Shown here piece by piece: positions 52,724 through 64,000 of a stretch of 64,000 bases of DNA (position 1 is the first letter of the stretch; every line of letters begins with the position of its first letter). The translations under genes and the position numbers were made by a program. The notes beneath the pieces were generated by a model. The model saw only the letters and a list, made by a program, of their open reading frames with translations. It was not told the origin of the DNA and did not search any database. The stretch is from Acidobacteria bacterium Ga0077522 (GTDB lineage Bacteria > Acidobacteriota > Vicinamibacteria > Vicinamibacterales > Vicinamibacteraceae): NCBI GenBank assembly GCA_001464065.1, contig LNDN01000005.1, positions 1 through 64,000 of the forward strand, read 5' to 3'.

Positions 52724-54653
52724 GCACGGGCGTCTCGACCATCAACGTGATGGACGATGCCAGGTCGGCCGCGCGATAGACGCGCTGCGTGGCGACCCTG
52801 AAGTCGGCGGGCGTGGCGGTCGGAATCTCCATGAACACCTGGGGATTCCGATCGACGAGCGGGAACCACGAACTCTGCACCTGCACCATCACGCGGTGGC
52901 CGCGGCGAAACGCGTGGTACACGTCGGGCAGGTCATAGGTGATCGCCTCGGGCCGACCAGGGACCATCGGCTCCGGTGTCTCGAAGCTGCGCCGGAACTT
53001 GGCGCGGAATGGCTCCCCGCGCACCAGTTGCTGGTATCCGCCCATCTTCACGGCATCGGCGCGCGCCGGCGCGCCGGGTGGCGCCGCCGGCGTCGGGTAA
53101 TCGTCCGGATACACATCGATCACCTTGACGACGAAGTCGGCGTCGGTGCCGGTGGTCGACACGTGCAGGCGGACCTGAATCGGGCCGGCCACCACGAGGT
53201 CCTGCTCGAGCGGCGGGGTCTGGTAGACCAGCACGTCGGGCCGACGGCTCGCGAAGCGCTGGTCCTCGGTCATGTAGTCCGACGTGAAGCCGCCGGCCAC
53301 GTAGCCGACGTAGGGCACGGGGCGCCTCGGGTCGCTCACGTACTCGTCGTACGACGTCGCCTCCCGTGGGCGCGCCTCGGTGAGGCGGCCGTTGGCGGCC
53401 AGGTGCAGGGTCTTCGCCGTGAGTCCCTTCGGCGGCCAGGCATCGAGCCGGCGGAACTCGTTGAGGCCCGTGAGGAACATCCACGCTTCGGGCACCGGCT
53501 CCTTGCCGTCCTTCAGGTGCGCCATGAAGAAGGGGAACTCGATCTTCTCGCGATAGAACTCCCCCGTGCGGATGGCGAAGTCGAGGTTGCCCAGGTGCTG
53601 GCCGGCGCCACGCGCCCAGCCTCCGTGCGACCACGGGCCCATCACGATCGTGTTGGCGATGCCGGGGTTCTTCCGCTCGACCGCGCGGTAGATGTGGAAG
53701 GGGCCGATGGGGTCCTCGGCGTCGAACCAGCCGCCGACGTTGAGCACCGCGCACCTCACGTTGTCCATGAAGCGCCAGAGCGAGCGCTGCTTCCAGTAGG
53801 CGTCGTATGTCGTGTGGTCGACGATCTCCTGCCAGTAATCGGCCTTCCCCCCGAACAGGTCGGCGTTCATGCGCGCGAGCGGCACCGGCGTACGCAGGAA
53901 GAAGTCGTACATGTCCGGCGTGCCCGGGTCGAAGACGATCGCGGGGCGCGGCGGCGCCGGCGTGTCGCCCCGGGGAGCGAAGCGCGAGTAGAACCCGAAA
54001 TTCGCCCCCAGCATGAACGCGCCGTTGTGGTACACGTCGTCGCCCATGTAGTAGTCCGCCGTCGGCGCCTGTGGCGAGGCGGCCTTCAGCGCCGGGTGCG
54101 AGTCGATGATGCTCGCGGCGACGTGGAAGCCCGGCTGCGAGATGCCGATCATGCCGACGCGCCCGTTGTGGTTGGGCACGTTGGCCAACAGCCAGGCGAT
54201 CGTGTCGTGGGTGTCGGTCCGCTCGTCGACGTCCTTCGGCCCGGTGCCGGCATTGAAGGGGCGCACCTGCTGGAACTGCCCTTCTGACATGTAGCGTCCG
54301 CGCGCATCCTGCCGCACGAAGATGAACCCTTCCTTCTGGAGCGGTTCCGATCCGAGCGCGGCGGGATAGCGGTCGACGCCGTAGGGGGCCACGCTGTAGG
54401 GCGTCCGCGTCAGCAGGAAGGGGTAGGTCCGCGACGCGTCCTTCGGCACGTACACGGCCGTGAACAACCGCACGCCGTCGCGCATCGGCACGAGGTACTC
54501 GTACTTGGTGTACGTCGCGCGCACGAGGTCGGCCCCCGTGGGCGCCGACTGCGCGTGGCCGACGTGCCCGGCCCCCTGCGGCCCGAGCACCAGCGCGGCG
54601 GTCAGCAGGCCCGCCGATGCGGCGCGCCCGATGGTCACGATCCCTCTCGGCAC
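52698..54653 (-). CDS. CocE/NonD family hydrolase (X-Pro dipeptidyl-peptidase S15 / acylase-type)
   Basis: VPMRDGVRLFTAVYVPKDASRTYPFLLTRTPY; GRVGMIGISQPGFHVAASIIDSHPALKAASPQAP; start GTG 54653 with AAGGAG SD. Confidence 0.92.
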   Translation of the reverse strand: MPRGIVTIGRAASAGLLTAALVLGPQGAGHVGHAQSAPTGADLVRATYTKYEYLVPMRDGVRLFTAVYVPKDASRTYPFLLTRTPYSVAPYGVDRYPAALGSEPLQKEGFIFVRQDARGRYMSEGQFQQVRPFNAGTGPKDVDERTDTHDTIAWLLANVPNHNGRVGMIGISQPGFHVAASIIDSHPALKAASPQAPTADYYMGDDVYHNGAFMLGANFGFYSRFAPRGDTPAPPRPAIVFDPGTPDMYDFFLRTPVPLARMNADLFGGKADYWQEIVDHTTYDAYWKQRSLWRFMDNVRCAVLNVGGWFDAEDPIGPFHIYRAVERKNPGIANTIVMGPWSHGGWARGAGQHLGNLDFAIRTGEFYREKIEFPFFMAHLKDGKEPVPEAWMFLTGLNEFRRLDAWPPKGLTAKTLHLAANGRLTEARPREATSYDEYVSDPRRPVPYVGYVAGGFTSDYMTEDQRFASRRPDVLVYQTPPLEQDLVVAGPIQVRLHVSTTGTDADFVVKVIDVYPDDYPTPAAPPGAPARADAVKMGGYQQLVRGEPFRAKFRRSFETPEPMVPGRPEAITYDLPDVYHAFRRGHRVMVQVQSSWFPLVDRNPQVFMEIPTATPADFRVATQRVYRAADLASSITLMVETPVPTAVAGGR

Positions 54654-54712
54654 GGTGGTCTCCTTGCGCCCTGCATCCCCTGGCCTGCCCCTGCCCGTCG
54701 CACGAGACGTGG

Positions 54713-55603
54713 CTACGCGCGGACCAGCCTCACGGTGGCGGTCACCGGGAAGTGGTCCGACGGGTAGCGCTGGTTGCGGTCGGTGCGGACGATCGCGGCG
54801 TCGAGGACGTCCCACTCCGCCGTCGCGAAGATGTGGTCGATCTTCTCGCCGATGACCTGTCCGAACCTGAAGCCGGTGAAGGTGCCGACCGGCGCCGCCT
54901 CCGGGTGCTTGACGCGAAACGTGTCGCGGAACACGCCGCCGTCGAGCATCGACGCGACGGCAGGGTTCTTCTCGCCGGCGTTGAAGTCGCCGGTCACGAT
55001 GACCGGCGCCTGGGGATCACGCGCGGCAATCCGCGCGCGCAGCAACCTCGCCGACTGCTCGCGCGACGGCTGCGACTGATGATCGAGGTGCACGTTGTAG
55101 ACGGACAGCGGCTGCCCGTCCGGCGAGACGAACTGCGCCCACGTGCAGATGCGGGTGATGCTGTTGCCCCAGCTCTTCGAGGCGACGCGGTCTGGCGTGT
55201 CCGAGAACCAGAAGGTGTCGCTGCGGCTCACCGACAGCGCGGCCGTCCGGTAGAGGAGGCAGGAGTACTCGCCCGCCCGGATGCCGTTGTCGCGCCCGAC
55301 GCCGACCATCGCGTATCCCGGCAGGGCCTGCAGGATGAAGGCCAGCTGCGGATACAGCGCCTCCTGGACGCCGAGGACGTCGGGCGCCTCCGCGCGCAGC
55401 ACGTCCACCAGGAAGTCCTTGCGCCGGTCCCAGTGGTTGTCGCCGTCGTTGGCGGTGCCATAGCGGATGTTGAAGGTCATCACCTTCAGCGCCAGCCCCG
55501 AGGCCGGCGCTGCCGCCTGGGCCGCCTGCGCCACCACCGATGGCGCAGCCGCGCACGCGCCGATCGTGGCCGCGCAGGCCTGGACGAATGCCCGTCTCTT
55601 CAT
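54713..55603 (-). CDS. Endonuclease/exonuclease/phosphatase family protein (secreted)
   Basis: LKVMTFNIRYGTANDGDNHWDRRKDFLVDVLRAEAPDVLGVQEAL; VIVTGDFNAGEKNPAV; YPSDHFPVTATV; RR-containing signal peptide MKRRAFVQACAATIG. Confidence 0.93.
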   Translation of the reverse strand: MKRRAFVQACAATIGACAAAPSVVAQAAQAAAPASGLALKVMTFNIRYGTANDGDNHWDRRKDFLVDVLRAEAPDVLGVQEALYPQLAFILQALPGYAMVGVGRDNGIRAGEYSCLLYRTAALSVSRSDTFWFSDTPDRVASKSWGNSITRICTWAQFVSPDGQPLSVYNVHLDHQSQPSREQSARLLRARIAARDPQAPVIVTGDFNAGEKNPAVASMLDGGVFRDTFRVKHPEAAPVGTFTGFRFGQVIGEKIDHIFATAEWDVLDAAIVRTDRNQRYPSDHFPVTATVRLVRA

Positions 55604-56682
55604 GCGATCCACTCCCGTCCGGCCCAATGCGCCCGGAGGAACTCGACGACGTTGCGCCACCGGAAGCGCTCCAGGTCATCGTCGGTGAACCCGCGCGCCC
55701 CGAGCACGTCGCACAGGCGATGCAGGTCGGCGATGGTGTCGATCTCGACCGGCGTCTGCTCCGTGCCGAACGCGCCGTCGAGGTCCGAGCCGATGCACAC
55801 GTGGGCCGTGGAGCCCGCGAGGTCGCAGATATGGACGACGTGGTCGGCGAGCCGCTCGAAGGTGCACGACATCGACTGCGGCGTCGACGTGCCGCGCACC
55901 CAGCCGGGCACGATCATCCACGCATCGCACGACGCCCCGATGACGGCGCCGCGCTTGACGATCGCCCGAATCTGATCGTCGGGCAGCTGTCGCTGATCGG
56001 GGACCAGCGTTCTCACGTTGTGATGGCTGGCCCACACGGCGCCGCCGAACAGGTCGAGGGCCTGCCAGAGGCTGTCGTCGCTCAGGTGGGTGACGTCGAG
56101 GATGACGCCCAGCCGTTCCATGGCGGCGAGCAGCGCTGGCCCCTGCGGCTCGAGCGGTCCGGTGGTGTGCGTGCCGGGGGCGTACCGTCCGGGTCCGTAG
56201 TGTGCCGGCCCGACGGCGCGCAGGCCGTCGCGCACGGCCTGCTCCAGGTACTCGATGGTGACCAGCGAATCGGCGCCCTCGAGACTGCGGATGTAGCCGA
56301 TGGGCGCGCGCGGTGGCGGGTCCTGCCACAGGGCGAGATGCGCGTCGAGCGAGGCGAGGTCGGTGACCGCGACCATCTCGCCCGCCTTCTCCATCTCGCG
56401 GTACCAGGCCAGCTGTCCCTGCGTCTGGGCCCAGGCCTGCTCGGCCGAGTGCCACCCGGGCAGCGGGTTGTCTGGCGCGACAGAGCGGGCGATCTGCGTG
56501 GCGACGACCAGGCCGATGCGCGCACGGCGCATCTCCGGAAAGGACACCGTGCCACGGCCGCGGTCGGGCCGATCGGTGAGCCCCGCTTCACGGGCCCGGA
56601 TGGCCGCGACCGGCTCGCGCAGGTCGCGGTTCCACTCGAGCGCGTTCATGGACAGGTCCAGATGCGCGTCGACGACCAGCAT
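55600..56682 (-). CDS. Membrane dipeptidase (renal dipeptidase, peptidase M19)
   Basis: LVVDAHLDLSMNALEWNRD; GVILDVTHLSDDSLWQALDLFGGAVWASHHNVRTLVPDQRQL; HVCIGSDLDGAFG. Confidence 0.92.
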   Translation of the reverse strand: MLVVDAHLDLSMNALEWNRDLREPVAAIRAREAGLTDRPDRGRGTVSFPEMRRARIGLVVATQIARSVAPDNPLPGWHSAEQAWAQTQGQLAWYREMEKAGEMVAVTDLASLDAHLALWQDPPPRAPIGYIRSLEGADSLVTIEYLEQAVRDGLRAVGPAHYGPGRYAPGTHTTGPLEPQGPALLAAMERLGVILDVTHLSDDSLWQALDLFGGAVWASHHNVRTLVPDQRQLPDDQIRAIVKRGAVIGASCDAWMIVPGWVRGTSTPQSMSCTFERLADHVVHICDLAGSTAHVCIGSDLDGAFGTEQTPVEIDTIADLHRLCDVLGARGFTDDDLERFRWRNVVEFLRAHWAGREWIA

Positions 56683-57153
56683 CTAGACGTCCTTCAGCCG
56701 GAACAGCGCCTCGATCTCCACCGGGATGTTGCCCGGCAGCGAGCCCATGCCCACCGCGCTGCGCACGCCCACGCCGAGGTCTTCGCCCCAGATGGCCGAG
56801 AACATCTCGCTGCACCCGTTGATGACGAAGGGATGCCGATCGAACTCCGGCGTCGCCCACACCATGCCGAGGACCTTGACGACGCGATGGATGCGGTCGA
56901 GCGACCCGACCGTGGCCCTGATCGTGGCGAGCATCGACAACCCGACCTGGCGCGCCGCCAGCTTGGCCTCGTCGGCCGTCAGGTCCTGCCCCACCTTGCC
57001 GACGATCATCGAGCCATCGGTCTTCATCGTGCCGTGACCGGACACGTACAGATAGGGGCCCTCGATCAGGGCGGGCTTGTAGACCCCCATCGGCTTGGGC
57101 GCGGGCGGGAGGTCGAGGCCGAGAGCAGCGAAGCGTTCTTCTGGTGTGGACAT
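56683..57153 (-). CDS. RidA family protein (YjgF/YER057c/UK114)
   Basis: MSTPEERFAALGLDLPPAPKPMGVYKPALIEGPYLYVSGHGTMKTDGSMIVGKVGQDLTADEAKLAARQVGLSMLATI. Confidence 0.88.
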   Translation of the reverse strand: MSTPEERFAALGLDLPPAPKPMGVYKPALIEGPYLYVSGHGTMKTDGSMIVGKVGQDLTADEAKLAARQVGLSMLATIRATVGSLDRIHRVVKVLGMVWATPEFDRHPFVINGCSEMFSAIWGEDLGVGVRSAVGMGSLPGNIPVEIEALFRLKDV

Positions 57154-57160
57154 GTCGGAG

Positions 57161-57195
57161 GAATCGGGAGTCGGGAAGCGGGCGTCGGGAAGCGA
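57161..57195 (+). repeat. Degenerate heptanucleotide array GAnTCGG, 5 units
   Basis: GAATCGG GAGTCGG GAAGCGG GCGTCGG GAAGCGA. Confidence 0.88.
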
Positions 57196-57203
57196 CGATG
57201 GTC

Positions 57204-57236
57204 GTAGCCGTCGACCTTCAGGTCGACGGTCAGTGA
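57204..57236 (-). repeat. 33-bp palindromic repeat, copy 2
   Basis: Reverse strand TCACTGACCGTCGACCTGAAGGTCGACGGCTAC, identical to 4545-4577; core CCGTCGACCT-GA-AGGTCGACGG. Confidence 0.95.
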
Positions 57237-57243
57237 TGTTCGC

Positions 57244-58554
57244 CTATATCCATACATCGAGCAGCAGCACGCCCGCGAGGCCGACGATGGCGACAATCGA
57301 CTCCATCGCGGTCCACGTCTGCAACGTCTCGGCCACGGACAGGTTGAAATACTCCTTGAACAGCCAGAAGGCGCCGTCGTTGATGTGCGACAGCATCAGG
57401 CTGCCGGCGCCAATCGACAACACCATCAGGTTCGGATCCGCCGCGCCGCTCGCGACCAGAGGCGCCACGAAGCCCGCCGTGGTGAGCCCGGCGACGGTGG
57501 CCGACCCGACGCAGACGCGGACGAGGGCCGCCATCGCCCACGCCAGCACCAGGGGCGGCGCGTGCAGGCGCGACAGCGCCGCCGCGATGGCGGTGCTCGA
57601 CCCGGCGTCCGTGAGCACCTGCTTGAATGCGCCGGCGCCGCCGACGACGAGCATCACGAGGGCCACGTCGGAGGCGGCCCGTTCGCACCAGCCCGTGATG
57701 GTCTCCATCGAGGCGCCGCTGCGCAACCCCAGCAGGCCGATGGCCACCACCACCGCCACGAGCATGGCCATGGACGGGTCACCGATCGCACGCACGACCT
57801 GACCGATCACCCCGTCGGAGACGCGTGAGGCCAGCACCGACCCGACGCCGAGCATCACCACCGGCAGCAGCGCGGTCGTGAGACTGGCCGACAGCGACGG
57901 CAGTGTCGCCTCGTCACGCAGGGCCGGCACGAACGTCGACAGGGGGGGGCGATCGATGCGCGGCATGAACCGCGTGTAGACCGGGCCAGCGAGGATGATG
58001 GCCGGGATGGCGATGACGATGCCGTACAGCAGCGTCTGCCCCATGTTGGCGTTGAACTGCTGCACCAGCGCGGCGGGGGCCGGATGGGGCGGCAGGTACC
58101 CGTGCGTCACCGAGAGCGCGGCCAGCATCGGCAGCCCCACCCAGACCGGCGGCACCTTGTACTGCGCGGCGACGCTGAAGATCAGCGGAATGACCAGCAC
58201 GAACCCGACCGAATAGAACAGCGGCAGGCCGACGATGAAGCCGGTGACCATGAGCGCCCACTGCACGCGGCTCGGTCCGCTGAGGCGCATCAGGCTCATC
58301 GCGATGCGCTGGGCCGCGCCGCTCTCCGCGACGATCTTGCCGAGCATGGCGCCGAGGCCGATCACCAGCAGCAGGGAGCCGAGCGTGTCGCCGAGGCCCT
58401 TCTGGATGGCCGCCGACACCTGCAGCGGCGTCAGCCCCGAGGCCAGACCGACGCCGATGCAGACCAGGAGAAAGGCCAGGAACGGCGTCAGGCGGGCGCC
58501 GGCGATCAGCAGGACGAGGGCGACGATGCCGGCCAGGGCGATGGCGAGGAGCAT
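57244..58554 (-). CDS. GntP family permease (gluconate/D-serine type)
   Basis: LTPFLAFLLVCIGVGLASGLTP; GLGDTLGSLLLVIGLGAMLGKIVAESGAAQRIA; LSIGAGSLMLSHINDGAFWLFKEYFNLSV. Confidence 0.94.
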   Translation of the reverse strand: MLLAIALAGIVALVLLIAGARLTPFLAFLLVCIGVGLASGLTPLQVSAAIQKGLGDTLGSLLLVIGLGAMLGKIVAESGAAQRIAMSLMRLSGPSRVQWALMVTGFIVGLPLFYSVGFVLVIPLIFSVAAQYKVPPVWVGLPMLAALSVTHGYLPPHPAPAALVQQFNANMGQTLLYGIVIAIPAIILAGPVYTRFMPRIDRPPLSTFVPALRDEATLPSLSASLTTALLPVVMLGVGSVLASRVSDGVIGQVVRAIGDPSMAMLVAVVVAIGLLGLRSGASMETITGWCERAASDVALVMLVVGGAGAFKQVLTDAGSSTAIAAALSRLHAPPLVLAWAMAALVRVCVGSATVAGLTTAGFVAPLVASGAADPNLMVLSIGAGSLMLSHINDGAFWLFKEYFNLSVAETLQTWTAMESIVAIVGLAGVLLLDVWI

Positions 58555-58589
58555 GAGGCGGGGCCCATCCTATCGCATCGGCCCCGCAA

Positions 58590-58710
58590 TGCCGCGATGC
58601 CGCGATGCCGGGAATGCCGCAGATGCAGAACGGGCCTGCCCTTCTCAACCGTCAACCGTGTGCGCTTCTGCCTTGTGCCTGGCGGCATTCGGCATCGCGA
58701 CATCGCGGCA
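58590..58710. repeat. Inverted repeat with arms of CGCGATGC-type 8/9-bp units
   Basis: Left 58590-58620 TGCCGCGATGCCGCGATGCCGGGAATGCCGC; right 58682-58710 GCGGCATTCGGCATCGCGACATCGCGGCA; reverse complement matches with one mismatch and a 2-nt gap. Confidence 0.92.
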
Positions 58711-58717
58711 CTACCAG

Positions 58718-60223
<1,506 letters not shown>

Positions 60224-60266
60224 GCGTTTGGCTCCTTGGCTTCGCGGCACCGCGCCGCGTCGTACG

Positions 60267-60289
60267 GCATCGCGAACCAGGCGCGATGC
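60267..60289. other. Perfect 8-bp stem-loop in the ArsR-MT/ahcY intergenic gap
   Basis: GCATCGCG-AACCAGG-CGCGATGC. Confidence 0.6.
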
Positions 60290-60322
60290 GATTCTCGTGA
60301 GGGCAATGGCGGCGAGTGCGCC

Positions 60323-61294
60323 CTACCTGCCCGTGACTGACAATGAAGACGCACCCGCGGTGGCTCGGGCGACGAACAAGGCCGGGCCACGCACACCCGG
60401 CACCGGGGACATCGGCACCACCCGCGCCCCGCTGAAGCCAGCCCCGGTCAGGAGCCGGCTGACGTCGACCTCGGAGAACCCGAGCCAGACGTGTCCCATC
60501 TGGCCACGATACTCCTCGCGGTCGTGTGGCTGCATGTCGATGACGAGCAACCGCCCGTCCGCCCTGAGGACCCGGCGCGCCTCCTTGAGCACGGCCGTCG
60601 GATCGCCCAGGTGATGCAGCACGAGGACCAGCAGCGCGAGGTCCGCGGTGCCACTCGCCACCGGCACTGCTTCCAGCGTGCCTTCCCGGACCTCGACGTT
60701 GGGCAGGGCCCCGAGGCGGGCCCGCGCGGCCGTGAGCATCTCGGCCGACGCGTCGACGGCCACGACGTGCCGGACGAACGGCGCCAGCGCGGCCGACGTC
60801 CGTCCCGTGCCGCAGCCGAGGTCCGCCACGGTCCACGTCGGTTCGCACGCCGCCAGCAGGCCATCGAGATGGAAGCTGCTGCCGTAGAGCTCGTCGCGCA
60901 GCGCATCCCACTCCCCGGCCGCGCGGGAGAAGAAGGCGGCCGATTCCGAACGGCGGTCGGCCAGCACCCGAGTCAGGCGCATCCGGTCCTGCGCCACGGC
61001 CGGCATCGTGATCAGCTGGGCCTTGACCACGCGCCACAGGTCGGCCGAGTGCTCGTCGAGCGCGTCGGTGACGAGCGAGTAGAGTCGGCTCGTCCCTTCG
61101 CGTCGCACCTGGGCCCAGCCGCCATCCATCAGCGTCTTGAGGTGCCGACTGATCGTCGACTGCGGCAGTTGCAGGATGTCGCACAGCTCGCCCACCGCCA
61201 AGGTCTGCCCCTCGAGCACGAGCAGCAGGCGGGCCCGCAGGGGGTCCCCGAGAACGTTGAGGTGCGCCAGGACTGGCGAAGCGAGTTGATTCAT
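60323..61294 (-). CDS. ArsR-family transcriptional regulator fused to SAM-dependent methyltransferase
   Basis: N-terminal wHTH LNVLGDPLRARLLLVLEGQTLAVGELCDILQLPQSTISRHLKTLMDGGWAQVRREGTSRLYSL; C-terminal VADLGCGTGRTSAALAPFVRHVVAVDASAEML methyltransferase motif I. Confidence 0.93.
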   Translation of the reverse strand: MNQLASPVLAHLNVLGDPLRARLLLVLEGQTLAVGELCDILQLPQSTISRHLKTLMDGGWAQVRREGTSRLYSLVTDALDEHSADLWRVVKAQLITMPAVAQDRMRLTRVLADRRSESAAFFSRAAGEWDALRDELYGSSFHLDGLLAACEPTWTVADLGCGTGRTSAALAPFVRHVVAVDASAEMLTAARARLGALPNVEVREGTLEAVPVASGTADLALLVLVLHHLGDPTAVLKEARRVLRADGRLLVIDMQPHDREEYRGQMGHVWLGFSEVDVSRLLTGAGFSGARVVPMSPVPGVRGPALFVARATAGASSLSVTGR

Positions 61295-61300
61295 CCCTCT

Positions 61301-61347
61301 ATCCGGATTGAAGTCTACACAGATGAACTCCTTCCGTCAAGCCGGAT
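61301..61347 (-). promoter_or_regulatory. Candidate sigma-70 promoter with flanking CCGGAT operators for the ArsR-methyltransferase gene
   Basis: Reverse strand TTGACG (61340-61335) - 17 bp - TAGACT (61317-61312); inverted elements ATCCGGATTGA (61301-61311) and TCAAGCCGGAT (61337-61347). Confidence 0.75.
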
Positions 61348-61357
61348 GAACACACGA

Positions 61358-61388
61358 ACGGCCGGAGGGCACCGCGCCCCCCGGCCGT
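61358..61388 (-). terminator. Stem-loop after metH
   Basis: ACGGCCGGAGGGCACCGCGCCCCCCGGCCGT: 8-bp stem plus 3 pairs; weak T tail on the reverse strand. Confidence 0.5.
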
Positions 61389-61456
61389 CGAGACGGCGTC
61401 GAGCGCGCGCCGCGTCAGCGGCGGCGCCGGAACCGGCACACTGCGGTCACGCGCCT

Positions 61457-64000
<2,544 letters not shown>

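Noticed and set aside
60224-60322. SAH riboswitch upstream of ahcY
   Set aside because: Hairpins exist but I could not match the conserved SAH-riboswitch core sequence; left as an untested possibility.

Overview
Very GC-rich chromosomal window densely packed with protein-coding genes. No rRNA, tRNA, CRISPR array, prophage or transposase was recognised. Gene content suggests an Acidobacteriota-like genome, possibly Vicinamibacteria/Luteitalea-like (taxonomy is inference only). Recognisable genes, in order: partial tsaB, mutS, orphan peptide-binding lipoprotein, alpha/beta hydrolase, DUF72, BP74_N-like lipoprotein, quinone oxidoreductase, MATE, ACC-deaminase/D-cysteine desulfhydrase family, amidohydrolase, LysM-FecR protein plus CHASE2 hybrid kinase, FKBP PPIase, DUF885 peptidase, three ATGA-coupled amidohydrolase-superfamily genes, bactofilin, speA, DUF349, a second MATE, FAD oxidoreductase, parC-like, ceramidase-like, type III glnA, parE-like, TonB receptor, SGNH plus MBOAT O-acylation pair, sucA-sucB, esterase, bcp, ChaN-PDZ, a GntP/RidA/dipeptidase/EEP/CocE run, ahcY, ArsR-methyltransferase and partial metH. 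Most notable observations: (1) a mosaic of short-unit intergenic repeats that abut or contain stop codons at several unrelated loci; (2) two metal-ligand-depleted amidohydrolase paralogs flanking an intact one; (3) a candidate autoregulated ArsR-methyltransferase promoter in a SAM-cycle cluster; (4) a LysM-FecR/CHASE2-kinase pair. All family calls come from reading motifs by eye; no database search was run.
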